Assembly (NCBI RefSeq): GCF_024713975.1
Contig: NC_091094.1
Location: 10,153,001 to 10,217,000 of the forward strand
DNA length: 64,000 nucleotides
Source of the DNA: Paralichthys olivaceus
Taxonomy: Eukaryota; Chordata; Actinopteri; Pleuronectiformes; Paralichthyidae
Reading direction: 5' to 3'
Under the pieces are notes generated by a model. That model was not told the DNA's origin. It saw only the letters and a list, made by a program, of their open reading frames with translations, and did not search any database. The translations under genes and the position numbers were made by a program. Of this stretch, positions 24,601 through 36,821 are shown piece after piece (the first letter of the stretch is position 1; every line of letters begins with the position of its first letter).

Positions 24601-27600
24601 TGTTAAAACATAATGTCTGCTCAGATACTTCTTCACAGCCCTTGACTTGAATGAAAAACGTCTGCTTTGCAACTTTTGCTAGTGTCTCATTTAGTTGTGA
24701 TTTAAGGAACGTTAGAGCCGTTTGTTCTCTGTGTACCCAAAGTCTGTGTTGTTAGTAAGACCTAGTTACTGCAGTAATAAAAGTCATGTGGTGGGTAGGC
24801 CAACAAACCTCAAATGAGTTCCCTCATGTTCCACAATGAGACAAATACTCATACGGACACACTGGAAACCAAGAGTCTGACTTGGAATGGAGGGGGAAAA
24901 AAAATCAGACACTGCATGTAGGATTGAGAAGCTCTCAACATCCAGACAGCAATTCAAGAGATATGTTGCTTGTGTGAACCAGCACGTGTGTAGCATCATT
25001 TCGCAGCTGCAGTAGCAGCACATGTCTACAAGCTGTCAATGTATTTCTTATAGCTGTGAGTGAGTATTAACTGCCTGTTAATCGTCATCATTTCAGTTTT
25101 GGCACATGGATGTTTGTCACTGACTCTAGTCTTTGAGTAAACACATGGTCAATGCTCAGACAACTTTCCCATTCAAATGAAAGTGAAGGGGCCTCACACC
25201 TTGGACTAAATTCTCTTAAAACAGATAAAAAAATGGAAATATTTACATTTGAGAAGCTGACAACCCTATTTTTTCAATATTTTGACTCAGCAGCTAGCTA
25301 ACCACCAGTTAGCGATCAAGATACTTTGGCTTCACTTTTGAAGAGCAGCCATGTTGTCGATCTTTATATAATGTCTATAGCAGCATGCAAAATTATACCT
25401 TTCTTACATCCCTCTAGATAATTGGTTTTGGTGTTCACAGTAAATATCGACACTGCTAAGAAAATCAAAAGACAATTCATCAGCACCTCACTGAAAAATG
25501 TTTGTGCATGTATCAAAAAAAACCAAATAGAAAACAAGCATTCACTGTTGTCCATTTCAAGGCTGAATTGTTGGTGACGGGCTACTTACGTTGTGGCTTG
25601 CGGCACATTTTGTACAGGCAGCAGCAGGGACAGACACAGCAGCAGATGAGGGCGAGCAACGCGATGATGAGGCTGACAATACCGACGATCATGTGGACCG
25701 GTGAATAAAAATTCAAAATAGGCTCGACAGGACTGGAAAAAAACAAAACAGAAAAATGAATCACAGAAACATCCAAGTTGCCATTTCTTTACTGCTACAG
25801 ATTGATGCTGAATGACGTCAATTCTACATCATCGGTATAAGCTACACAAGCTAGCACTCCATGCATCAGCTACGCCTGCTGCTGCACACTAGAGAATAGT
25901 CGGCCTGACACCGAGTCCCATTCAGCGCTCCTGACAATCGCAGGGGCGTCGCTGATTTGAGGCTGATCTGAGCAGAATATCTGGCCAAATGATCCTGAAG
26001 ACTGACGGGTTGAGAGTCAGAATCTTCAAGTCATTGACTGAATCTGAGCCTCCCTGATTTCGAACATGTTTGATATAGATGACTTGAAACCAGGAAGACT
26101 CAAGTAGTTGTGAAAACAACAGCGACTGAGCGAGGGAGCTAAAGCCCACAATAGCCAATAAAGCAAGCTGATTGGGAAGCGTCACCAAACAGCTGTTGCG
26201 TTTGCATCCTTGTGTTTAGAACTAAAACATGGCTGCCTAAGACTGTGCCGGGTGCAGTGTAGACAAGGATGACAAAATTTGAGTGCTTGTTTTATGTGTC
26301 CTAATGTTGACACAGGACATTACACAAACAAACCCAGCTACCTGAGCAATCCGGCTTCATGTTTGTTTTTCAGTCACTGGAAACGTCACAGAAAACATTT
26401 GTATAAACACAAGTGACTGGTCATGCGTCTTGAAGAGATCCTCCGTGCATTCTCACCATAAAAAAATTAAAAATCAGTATGTTACTCTAGTGTGAAGCAA
26501 GCATTAGTTATAATGTGAAAGACTGCTGGTGCAAGGTTTAGCTGATTCACCCCAACTTCATGCTTGAAGACACTACTTCCTGTTTTTTAAGTGCATAACG
26601 AGCCGCAACAACACATCTCTACTATGATCACACAGTAACAGAGACACAATACAAAGACAATTCATAATAAAGAAGAGAATAAAATACAATACCAGTCTTC
26701 TTGTTGGTCCTCAGAAAGCTTCAAGTAACTGGTGTAACAACAGTATCTGTCGAGGCAGTTTCCACAGCAAAATCCAGAGTAGCATGATTTGTATGAGTGA
26801 TACACGTTGTTCAAATCTCTGTAGGACAAGCAGTCTGAATCCCTGCTGGCTGTAACAGAACAGAGACAGAAAGAAGAGAAGGGCAAGAAAAGGTTATTGT
26901 CGTTACCACCAAGGAGATGTCAGAGATGGTAGAATACACACACACACACACACAGATTAATGAAGCACGCTCTTGCCCAAAGCTGTTCAATGCTCATTTA
27001 GGACTTTATTTGATTTTCAAGGACAATCCAATAAAGTTGAAATGAATAGTTGATTAAACGACTTCCTGATGGAGAGAAATTCATCGCCAAATATTTTTTC
27101 AGAGACATGCCGAATAAATGTTGTGGTTTTTTAGGAAGGATGTAGTTGTCAGTGCTGTCCACTGTATTGCATTATACACAGATGTTGATTTCCTGTACTA
27201 ATACAGCAACCTGTTCACCCTGTTTACACTAAATTACAATTTCAACAAGCACAACAAGCTAAAACTCATAATAAGGCTCCCTTCTTGAAGCTTGATTTCC
27301 AGAGTCCACTCAGCTGGAAGCTTTAGTTTGTGGTATACCTTCAATACGAAATATATCACAGTAGAACCCAATGACCACACAGCTGAATCAACACAAAGAA
27401 AACTAAATAAAAATCAAACATTAGAACTTTCGTAAGGACAGGGTTTATTCCATGGCTGCTGCAGACGTTATAGGCTGTTTTCTATTATTGTTGTTCAATA
27501 CACTTATCCCCTCTTTTTAACTCTTTTCTCTTCGTTCTTCAGTGATCATTGATTGATTAAAGTCTCGAGACATCATTAGTTCCACTTTAAGTGATGAGAG

Positions 27601-28041
27601 GTCTTTAAAAAAAGGTTTAAGATCATTTGAAATAACACAAACACTGATTGCCAGCGAGTTGATTGGTTTAAGGTTAACCCTGTAATGTTTTTCTTTCTCA
27701 ACCTTCGTGTCACAAAAGAAGAGAACTGGGTTCGGTTGTTAATTAGTTGACAATCTAATATTTTTTTTAAAACAACCATTAGTTCCAGGTTATCTTCCCC
27801 CGGACAGCCCAGCTCAGCTCCGGAGCTAACGTCACTGACATCGCCCTGATTCTAAATATGGTGCGTTTGAATCCGCCACCGTTAAAGAAAAACACACAAT
27901 GCCCGAGTTCACGAAGCAGCACCGACGAAACTGACGATAAATACATGTTTAAAGTTTCCTAAATCCTCACTTACCGAACACATGAGGGGCCAGACAGGCA
28001 CAGAGGACCAGCACCACAACACCGCTCAGGCCTGACGCCAT
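21664..28041 (-). CDS. shisa5: Shisa5 (scotin) ER/endosomal membrane protein
   Basis: Five coding exons on the minus strand: 27975-28041, 26693-26849, 25590-25732, 22761-23015 and 21664-21842. They total 801 nt, or 266 aa, with phases 1,2,1,1. Residues 1-22 form the signal peptide (MASGLSGVVVLVLCACLAP). The Cys-rich Shisa domain (about 28-66) has CYSGFCCGNCLDRYCC. A transmembrane helix (about 89-109) runs straight into a CCCVCPCCCLYKMC palmitoylation-type cluster. The long Pro/Gln/Tyr-rich cytoplasmic tail (123-266) carries PPTY at 201-204, a likely WW ligand for NEDD4-type E3 ligases. Human SHISA5 is a p53-induced pro-apoptotic protein that is also interferon-inducible. Exon 1 length and all phases match the downstream shisa5-like gene. 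Intron 3 is 2.6 kb and carries repeats. The assignment to the shisa5 group is strong; the a/b ohnolog is unknown. Confidence 0.9.
23290..23710. repeat. Interspersed repeat with TTTAAGAC-type units
   Basis: The sequence has recurring ACTTTTTAAGACC, TTTTAAGACCGATGTC and CTTAAGACCCC strings with ACAACAGATATAAAGGAATATC, resembling a common non-coding teleost repeat. It lies in shisa5 intron 3. The boundaries are approximate. Confidence 0.4.
26936..26954. repeat. Short (AC)n microsatellite
   Basis: Nine AC units in shisa5 intron 1. Confidence 0.9.
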
Positions 28042-28310
28042 TTCTTCTCTTCGACAATCCCGGAATCAGGCTCAAAGGTGGGGGTCTCTCCGCGGAGAAC
28101 CGAGAGGAGGAGCTCCGGTCCGTTGGGCTGCTCCGGAGGAAAACCTCTGCCTGAAAAAGAATATCGAATTAATTCTCTAACAAAAGCCAAACGCCACGTT
28201 TTCACCAAATACTGAAACATTCTTTCAAAAATATGATCAATAATAAACTTACCGATTTGTTGGTGAGAGAGCGATGACAAAAAAGGCGCAAGACTGATCA
28301 CAGAAAGAGA
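28042..28310 (-). promoter_or_regulatory. shisa5: Shisa5 5' UTR with a small intron, and promoter edge
   Basis: Upstream of the shisa5 ATG the minus strand has an acceptor (TTCTTTTTCAG, ending at plus 28151) and, 102 bp further upstream, a strong GTAAGT donor (plus 28247-28252). This predicts a non-coding exon at about 28253-28310, a 102-bp intron (28151-28252) and a second exon 27975-28150 that carries the start codon. GAAAGAGAAG at 28303-28312 on the plus strand is one base off the IRF core. The transcription start is not resolved. Confidence 0.5.
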
Positions 28311-30957
28311 AGTTTGTGTTCATGTCCTTTTGCATTTTCTGATTCGAAAGGTAACATTTATGAAGGACCCAGACTTTGTTTCAATATTCTCTTTTTCTTT
28401 AATTGAGCTTTACATTATACAACAATATACGGTGGCCGAGAGGCTCTGTGATTTAAGAAAACACGTGCAAATAGAAAAAAATAAGAAAACAGACAACAAA
28501 TTTGCTGCAAAACGTCACAACACATGCAAGTTTAATGGAAATGTTTCCAGGGCACCCAAAAAAGTGATGAACTTGTCTGTAGTTCACTGCTTTGGGAAGT
28601 TATTGAAGTCTGCTGCTGGTCAGTGGTGAAGGAACTTCCAATCTATCTTTATTTATTAATTTACATTGTTAATTTATAATTATTTTGGTAAAAAAAATAT
28701 ACTCTATGCCTTACTGTGAGAAAGCTTTTTGGATGACACAAAAGATTTAGCAGGCCGATTATATACAAAGTTATATCATGTAAGCATGACTTTGTTGTCA
28801 TTTTGCATTTCTTTGTTTTCTGTCTCTTTTTAGTCGTGTCTCCTTGTATTTTGTGTAGTAGCTAGTTGTGTCCCTGAACATTTCCCACACTTTATGTATG
28901 CATTACTAGTTTGAAGTTTGTAATTGAAAAGAAAAGAAAAACTATTTGTTTAGTCACAGAAACAGTAAATATGTAAGCACAATAATAATACTTTAAACCT
29001 ACATTTTAAGTCAGTGTAGAAGAACAGGCCTCAAGGTAACAACGTGGCTGCCACTTCAAGATTCATGTTATAATTTATTTCAAACTAATTTCCACATAGT
29101 TAACCTGATGCCTACAGGTCCTTCAATGATTTAGGACCTGAGAATAGTTGCTCAGTTAGCCGACCCTGTCCAAAGGTGACTCTCTTTATATGTGTGCTTT
29201 ACCTGACCGTCCAAAACACAAAGAGGTTATAGTTTTACTTTAAGTCTGTATATGAGCTCTTACACATTAAAACAGCAGTTAAAGACTTATGGCTCTCTGA
29301 GCAGTGAAGTCACACATGTAACTTGTAATCTGAGCTTCTGTCCTCTTTGTAACCGTTCCAGCCGTGCATGCATGTGAGAACCCTCATGTGACCTCTTTTT
29401 TAACTCGAAAAAGTTTTCATTTGTGCTTTTTGTTGTGTGTTTATTTTACTGGGCTTCACAACTTTTGTTCTATCGGGGCCCATTACAATTTTTACTACAC
29501 ATAGGGCCACACTACACATATAATCACAATAACTTCTGTTATCCTTCTCATTGGTGAGGTGTTTGTTTTAAGAAGATGGTGATGATGTTGCTCACAGCTG
29601 GTTCTTAAGTTTTTAGGTAAATTATAGATAGCACTTTTCCAGTCTTATCGACCACTCAGTGCAGTTTACAGTAGAAGTTGCATTCACCTATTCACAATAT
29701 ATTCATACAGCACTTCAGACACCACTCTTCCATGTTGTAACAGGCATCACTGGAATTTGAAGTTCAGTGTCTTGCCCAAGAACACATCAGAATGCAGACT
29801 GTACTTGCTGTGGATCTAACCACTGACCTTTCGGTTACTGGACGACCCCCAATACTTCCTGAACCACTCAAGACTGTGTGTTTGCAAGAGTCTGTTTTGA
29901 AAAGTCTGTTTTGAAAAGAACTGCTCACAGTAGTAGGTTGTCTCAGAGATGGAAGCTTCAGTGCTCGTCTCCTCAGTGTGGAGACATCAGCAGTTGAACC
30001 TTTGAACCTTTGACATGATCTGTGCAGACGGAGGTTGTTTTACTTTATTTGGAGATAGTTGTTGTTTTGGAGCCCGGTGATGTAGGTTATCAGGCAAATC
30101 AGCTCTTTCCACCTAAAATAGCTTAATAGACTTTTCATGTCTTGTCACCAGTTGCCTGAGAATAGTTTTGCATATCACCAGTTTATTTGGATGTCACAGT
30201 AGGCTATTGTTCTAGCAGAATTTGAAAATGATTCATAGTGTTGCCACACAATGCACAATTATAAGCAGCTGGGAGAAATTCTCCCTCTGACCTTGTATTT
30301 AACTTTAACCCCAAAAAAAGTATCTTGGATAGGACAACATTCTCCGTCTACTTTCTTCCTTGACAGTCGCTACAATGCACATCAGCAATGATATGTGTAG
30401 TTAGGGTTTTACTCACCCTGGCAATGCCCTGATAGGCTTGCTAGGGACCATCCTAAAGTCTACAACTTATTTTATCACAGAAAAAAAAAAACAATAACTC
30501 TCATCAATTTCTTGTTTTTCTGAGTGATTTAAAACATTTTGAAAAACGAAAAAATCAACTAGCCTACATGAGATTTGACATTAGATTCCCCCTATAGTGT
30601 ATTAAAGGATACATGTATATAGTATGCAGTCTGACTGAAGTATTCTGGTGAATTTCAACAAAATACAATTTGCCACAGGTCGTCCAGGTAACATGGAGGC
30701 CAATTGTGCAAGTGTCTTAAGAGATCGGTAGGGGGCAGCAGAAGACAATGGCTGTCCATGTAAAGGAAGGAACTTGAAGGTGAAGTTCCAAACACACAAG
30801 ACTCCGTGAACAGATTCAGAGAGATAAAGATACAAACAGAAAGACACATGAAATAGCAAGTCTATAAAAACGTGTTTCAAGAAGTGATTCATTCATGTGT
30901 TCTTCCGGAGGCGTTGCATACCTGTGAGGTCTTTATTTTGTTCTTTATTAATTCACC
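28311..30957. other. Intergenic spacer between divergent shisa5 and alas1
   Basis: No coding exon is seen. It is AT-rich and holds one SINE copy at 29617-29871. shisa5 and alas1 are divergently arranged, with putative transcription starts about 2.8 kb apart. Confidence 0.6.
29617..29871 (-). mobile_element. tRNA-derived SINE, copy 1 (reverse orientation)
   Basis: Reading the minus strand, the right end gives a tRNA-like head (box B-like GGTTAGATCC after the CCGAAAGGTCAGTGG stretch). The body contains TTGGGCAAGACACTGAA and the tail ATAAGACTGGAAAAGTGCTA. Related copies at 39087, 41935 and 57168 share the tRNA-like head and GTCCAAGATACTGAACCCC-type body. It is diverged and inactive. Confidence 0.65.
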
Positions 30958-30958
30958 T

Positions 30959-31039
30959 GAACTGAAACGACCTTTAATCTGAATTGAACTGGAATGACCT
31001 TTAATCTTAATTGAACTGGAATGACCTGTCCTCCCCTGC
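30959..31039 (+). repeat. 27-bp tandem repeat with TGACCT half-sites upstream of alas1
   Basis: Three units start at 30959, 30986 and 31013. Each begins GAACTG and contains (T/C)GACCT; the third is truncated. Half-sites are CGACCT at 30968, TGACCT at 30995 and TGACCT at 31022, exactly 27 bp apart. On the minus strand the middle one reads TAAAGGTCA, which fits the ERR-type site TNAAGGTCA. The array ends about 60 bp before the TATA box. Confidence 0.8.
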
Positions 31040-31067
31040 GTGTGCCTGTGACGCGTTCGAACGAGAA

Positions 31068-31115
31068 TCTCGCGAGACTCGAGTTTGGTAACGCAGCTGA
31101 TATAAGCGCAGGCGC
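31068..31115 (+). promoter_or_regulatory. alas1: alas1 core promoter: TCTCGCGAGA palindrome, TATA box, NRF1-like site
   Basis: TCTCGCGAGA at 31068-31077 is a perfect match to the palindromic core-promoter element bound by BANP and Kaiso-type factors. TATAAG follows at 31101-31106, and GCGCAGGCGC at 31106-31115 is one step off the NRF1 consensus. The predicted transcription start is about 31131. NRF1 control of ALAS1 is established in mammals; here it is inferred. Confidence 0.6.
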
Positions 31116-31130
31116 GTCCTCGTCCCCTTC

Positions 31131-31285
31131 GTTCGTCCTCAGTGCGGGATAACGAAGCTGCTGCTCCGGCTCCTTAGACCCACCACACCCGAGTCCGTGC
31201 TTTTAACACCTCCACACACTGCTGCTGCCTTGACCGCTGCACGACCGATAAGCAGCACTGTGAGGTTTTTTTTCTCTTTTTACCG
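31131..31285 (+). other. alas1: alas1 non-coding exon 1
   Basis: GC-rich sequence from about 30 bp past the TATA box ends at a consensus donor (CCG/GTAAGT at 31286). Exon 2 begins after ATTCAG at 32497, leaving 30 nt of 5' UTR before the ATG. Intron 1 is therefore about 1.2 kb. The start is estimated from the TATA position. Confidence 0.65.
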
Positions 31286-32526
31286 GTAAGTTCCTTCTTA
31301 ATCGCCGCTTCATCTCCACTTCTGGTTGTAGCTTCCGGAGCTAATGCTAGCAGACTAGTTAAGGTGAAGACGGGGGGGGACGGGTTAAGGCGAAGCCGGG
31401 GGAGACGGGCTGATCGCCGGCTCATCTTCCTCCAGGGTCTCCAGACAACAATAGAACTTTAAATGTGTGGGGTTTTTTTTATGCTTCTCGTTGTGATGAA
31501 ACAGACGAGTCGTGACTCCAGTTCTCCTTGTGCGTAACAGCGCGTCAGAGCCAACTCGCTGGTGAACGTGACTGATACTTCTTTTTATAACCACAGAGAC
31601 CGAGCTGCCTTTAAAGCTTCGGTTGTTGTTGTGAGGATGAAACGACACCTTTGATAATGAAGGTTACATAAAATGTGACAGGATACAGTCTAAAGCGAAA
31701 CACATGGGTCGAATTAGAGGAAGGAAAATATGATTAAAATGAGCCTCGAGCTGTTTGGTTTTCTTATTGGCTCTAGTTTAAAGGGATCAAACTGGTTTGT
31801 GTCTACGTTTTATTTTTCATTACTAGTCCTCGAACATTGTCTTATAACTTGAAAAAGGGGGAAAAGTGCGTGTGTGATTAGTCTGTCGAGGAATGTGTGG
31901 ACCTGGCTCCAACTGGGGGAAAGGGTAAAACACTACGTAAGCCTCGTAAATTTCCATTTTTACGCAATCAAACTTAATCTGTAACGTGCTTTTTACACCG
32001 TAATGATCAAACACTTGTTGCAGCAAGTAGTAATTCATGAACTCCATGTGTTAATGGATACGTGACCTCAACTGGTATTCACTAAGCCACAGAACTATTC
32101 TGAAAATGCATTAATCATGATTTCTTATTAATCCTTAGCAACACAATCTCTTTGTATAGTGTGTTTGGACTTAGATTAAAGTTCTCATATCAGTCGATAT
32201 CGTTATTAATCATATGTTAATTTCTTCTAAAGTTAAAGAGGTTTTTTTAAGGTTGTAGTTTTTAACTCTTCTGTATGAGCAGGAATTTATACATCCCTGA
32301 GGTACATCATTCATGTGTAATGACTGTGCTTGCCCAATGCATAAGCATTATTTAAATATGTATTTGACTTGTGCTATTTTGCCTTTGGTGAAAAATTATT
32401 TTTTAAATAAAATTGTTTTATTGCCCCGTCCTTCATTTGAGCCCGTAGGAAAGTATTTTTTACTACTTGAAATAATCTTAAAACTATCTCATTCAGATCT
32501 CTGGACAATCATCACGACTGCCGACT

Positions 32527-35500
32527 ATGGATGTTATTTTGCGCCGCTGTCCGTTCCTGGCTCGTGTGCCCCAGGCATTTCTCCAACAGTCCAAGACATC
32601 TCTGGTTGTGTATGCCCAGCGATGCCCTATCATGATGGAGCTGGCCTCAAAGCCTATGGCTCCTGCGATGGTACGGGCCCTCTGCTCATCCTCCTCCAAC
32701 CACAGGACTGAGGACACCACATCTGCTGTCGAAGGTATTTAGCATTATTACAATGTAGTTGCATTATGTGTAAAGTAGTGAATTATCCAAGTTAATATAA
32801 TAAATAGATTATTGCTGACTATTGTTTTTAGGTTGTAAGTTTAGATAAACCCTAAGTTTTATAAAGTTTTAACTTATTTTTGTCAATTTGCAGGCCCCAA
32901 ACAAGAGGCGGAGCCCAACCGGCCTGCTGGTCACCCCATGCCACCCCCAGGCCAAGCTGTGGCCTCCAAATGCCCTTTCCTGGCTGCTGAGATGGGCCAG
33001 AAAAACAGCAGTGTGGTCCGCCAGGTTGGCATGGAGTTCCAGGAGGATGTTCAGGAAGTCCGCACTGTCCAGAAAGGTGAGAGTTGTTAAGAGATTTATT
33101 GGACTATGCTGTTTTACTCAATACTTTCGTCAGTATTTAATACTCTTCTGTTTTTTATTTTATTTAGAAGTTTCCCATAATCCGCTGAAGAAGCCATCCT
33201 TGGCCAGCACTATGCAGGGCACTGGAGGGGAGCCGACTGACATAATGAAGACCCTTTTGAAACAGAGACCTAAAAGGGTCTCCCACTTGCTCCAGGACAA
33301 CTTGCCAGGAAGTTGTAAGTTCTATGTAGGGGTTTTACCATGTCATAATGGAAAGATATTGACACAGACCCGTTTGTTAGGCAGGGAGGTTTGTTTACCA
33401 AACCCACTCGTCCAAGGGCTATATTTTCTATTCAATATTTAAAATTGTTTCTATGTTTTGGTGCCTCTTGAATTAGATAAACAAAAATTGTCATCACTTT
33501 TTCCTGTTCTCACAGTGTCCCGCTTCCATTATGATGAATTTTTTGAGAAGAAGATCGATGAGAAGAAGAGTGACCACACATATCGCGTGTTTAAGACAGT
33601 GAATCGCCTGGCCAATGAGTTCCCCATGGCCGACGACTTCACTGGCTCTCTTGCGGAAAAGAGGGAGGTGTCTGTGTGGTGCAGCAACGACTACCTGGGC
33701 ATGAGTCGACACCCTCGGGTCGTGCAGTCAATCATGTGAGTATTTGGGGTGGGGGCTTGTTTGTTTTTGTGATGCAGGGAAAAATACACCCGAAACAGTC
33801 CCTTGGGTTAAGATGGGTTGATATGTAATGGAAAAACCTGTTGCCTTTTACCTTTCGTCCCACTGAGAGTGCAGACAGGAAGAACCTGATAGGAGACACA
33901 ACACCTAATAATTGAATACAACCTGACACCCAGTCTGTTGTTTGTGTGGTTTAGATCGTACGTGGCCATAGTTCACATCTACACCCCATAGGCCCCAGTG
34001 AGGGTGTTTTGTTTTTCTCACAGCTTGCTTGAGCTTGCTCAGATCATATTCCCTGTGCAGCAGTAACACCGTTTCTATAATCATGGTGTCAATTACTCAG
34101 CATCTCCTGTGCTTAATCTAAAAATTTCCACCAGGTACCCTTTCTCAAATCTACATCTGACTTTAAAGTGTAAACCATCTTCCAAGTGATGCCTCAGAAA
34201 AATGGGACAACAACAATGTTCTTTCCTCCTTTTCCAGGGACACTTTACGAAAACATGGGTCGGGGGCCGGAGGCACCAGAAACATTTCTGGGACCAGTAA
34301 ATTCCATGTGGAGCTGGAACAAGAACTGGCCGACCTCCACAAGAAGGACGCTGCGCTGCTCTTCACCTCCTGCTTTGTGGCCAATGACTCTACCCTCTTC
34401 ACCCTCGCCAAGATGTTGCCTGGTATAAAAACATTCCCATAAGTTTGCTGTACAATAAATCTGACATTTCCCTAAATATTTCTAGCTGTCACTAAATAAT
34501 GGTGGTCCTTTATGATTGAAATGGTCACATTAATGCAAACCCTTTGAAAACATTTCCCATTCTCACCAGTTCTCTCAACTTTTAACTATTTTAGGTTGTG
34601 AGATCTACTCAGACGCAGGCAACCATGCCTCAATGATCCAGGGTATCAGGAACAGTGGTGCTAAGAAGTTTATTTTCCGCCACAATGATGTTGCCCATCT
34701 GCGAGAGCTCCTGCAGAAGGGAGATCCCAACAAACCGAAGATCGTAGCCTTTGAGACCGTCCACTCCATGGACGGTGAGTTACAGATGTTGACCCACACA
34801 TTTTGTCAATAAAACCTGGTTGTTGATAAATGTAAGAGATGGGATTTTACTTTTTGTAACTTTTCTCTCTAACCGTCTCTCTTGTAACACAGGTGCTGTG
34901 TGTCCGCTGGAGGAGATGTGCGACGTGGCCCACGAGTTTGGTGCCATCACGTTCGTAGATGAGGTTCACGCTGTGGGCCTGTATGGCGCCAGAGGCGGGG
35001 GCATCGGAGACAGAGATGGTGTCATGCACAAGATGGATATCGTCTCAGGGACACTCGGTCAGCATTTAATCTCAAATAGATAACTCATGGTATTATATGA
35101 ATCTTTTTGACCGTCAAGCCGAACTAAATGTTACAGAAACATTACTAGTTGTGTCAGTGAACGTGTCATGATCTAGGTTTTGAAGTGTTCTATATTTTTT
35201 ATGAACCAAAGACAAATGCTCTGAGAAATCCAGTTGATAGTTCCCTCATTTGTTGCGACGCTGTTGCAGGCTTTAGCTGTGTCACACATTATGCCAGAGG
35301 GCTCAAAGAAGCTGGAGCAGCTCTGTCGTTGCTAGGAGACTGTGGGCTTTTGTTGTTCACTTATTGAATTACCCGCTGTCTCTGTGTGTCTTTCAAGCTG
35401 AGGGGACAATTATTTCTGACTGAGAGCTCCACAGCTCTTGTACTTCTGCAGCAGCCATTTCACAGATCTAGTGTAGGATCAGAGTGGGAGGTTGGACCAC

Positions 35501-36536
35501 TACAGTGACCTCTTCAAGAATCGTAGTTCGAGGGATAGAAACCAATGTTTGTAGTGCTGTTCCATCAATTAGAATGAAATGATAACCACCTCTATGTCAC
35601 GTCCTCTTCCAGGCAAGGCTTTTGGCTGTGTTGGCGGCTACATCGCAAGTACCTCCGCTCTGGTTGACATGGTGCGTTCCTACGCCGCTGGTTTCATCTT
35701 CACCACCTCTCTGCCTCCCATGCTGTTAGCGGGAGCCCGACAGTCCATCCAGGTCCTCAAAGGGGAAGAGGGTCGCACTCTGAGACGCAAACACCAGCGC
35801 AACGTCAAGCTGCTCAGACAGATGCTGATGGACTCAGGGCTGCCTGTGGTGCACTGTCCCAGCCACATCATCCCCGTTCGGGTAATTCTAAATCTAGAGC
35901 CCAATTGAGCTCGTAGACAAAGATTAATAAATCAAAAATTAGGAAGATTATATTTGTGTCTTCCAATTGCCTCCACCCTAATCATTCGATTTGTTTTATT
36001 GTAATTTTCAGGTGTCAGATGCAGAGAAAAATACAGAAGTGTGTGACATCATGATGAGTCGTCACAACATCTACGTGCAGGCCATCAACTATCCCACCGT
36101 TGCCAGGGGAGACGAGCTCTTGCGTATCGCGCCAACCCCTCACCATACTCCTGAGATGATGAAATACTTTGTTGGTAAGATGGTGTTCTCGTCTTATTAA
36201 TATCAAACACGTTCAGAGAAATCTAACCACATGCTAATTTACAATGGCATTACATCTGCTTTTAAATGATGGTCCTGTTTGAACAGTGCACCTTTCAATA
36301 GAAGTAACTGTAGCTGTCTGTAGCTTTATCTTAGTAAATGTTAAATTAACCTTCTTCTCTGTCTCCCCTCCTCAGAGAGGCTGGTGCACACATGGAAGGA
36401 GGCAGGTCTGCAGTTGAAGCCCCACTCCTCGGCAGAGTGTACGTTCTGTCAGCAGCCGCTGCACTTTGAGGTTATGAGCGAGCGAGAAAAGTCTTACTTC
36501 AGTGGCCTCAGCCACCCTATCTCGGCCTGCGCATAA
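32527..36536 (+). CDS. alas1: 5-aminolevulinate synthase, housekeeping mitochondrial form
   Basis: ALAS1 condenses glycine and succinyl-CoA to 5-aminolevulinate in the mitochondrial matrix, using pyridoxal phosphate; this is the rate-limiting step of heme synthesis. Ten coding exons: 32527-32734, 32894-33076, 33168-33314, 33516-33735, 34238-34422, 34595-34774, 34893-35057, 35613-35881, 36012-36174 and 36376-36536. The frame is continuous, giving 626 aa (human ALAS1 has 640). Three heme-regulatory CP motifs are present at Cys8 ([10 protein letters not shown]), Cys33 (RCPIMME) and Cys96 (KCPFLAAEM), the signature of ALAS1. The glycine-rich loop is [10 protein letters not shown] (259-268). The cofactor-binding FVDEVHAVG has Asp397 and His400. 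The PLP Schiff-base lysine is Lys431 in GTLGKAFG, split by intron 8. The start matches the family N-terminus. The donor after exon 8 (GTCAGC) is weak but frame and protein continuity support it. Confidence 0.97.
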
Positions 36537-36710
36537 CCCTGCTCACCACAGCTGGCTGGAGACAGCACATATACACACAATACCCATTCCTTTATCACTG
36601 TCATAGAATGTATTAACTATCTTTGGTAAGTCCTCCTACACATATTATTTAAGATATTCTATGTTCAGATGTTCTATATACTCCAAATAAAATATGAGAA
36701 GAAAGATTCT
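36537..36710 (+). terminator. alas1: alas1 3' UTR and polyadenylation signal
   Basis: A short 3' UTR of about 170 nt contains AATAAA at 36686-36691, about 150 nt past the stop. Cleavage is expected near 36705-36710. Confidence 0.75.
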
Positions 36711-36821
36711 CTGTGTGATGTCTTTTCTTTTAAAAAGCAAATGTAACCTGGCAGAGTTGATGAGGAACCATGAAAAGAATATAGGACAAGATGGTGAATA
36801 TCTCCTGTATGTGCTACTGTC

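Noticed and set aside
25922-26188. An 88-codon minus-strand frame with a hydrophobic start in shisa5 intron 2
   Set aside because: There is no splice-phase fit to shisa5, no recognisable family, and the surrounding sequence looks like a decayed repeat.
32888-33442. A 184-codon plus-strand open frame over alas1 exons 3 and 4
   Set aside because: It reads the alas1 exons in the wrong frame and runs through an intron.
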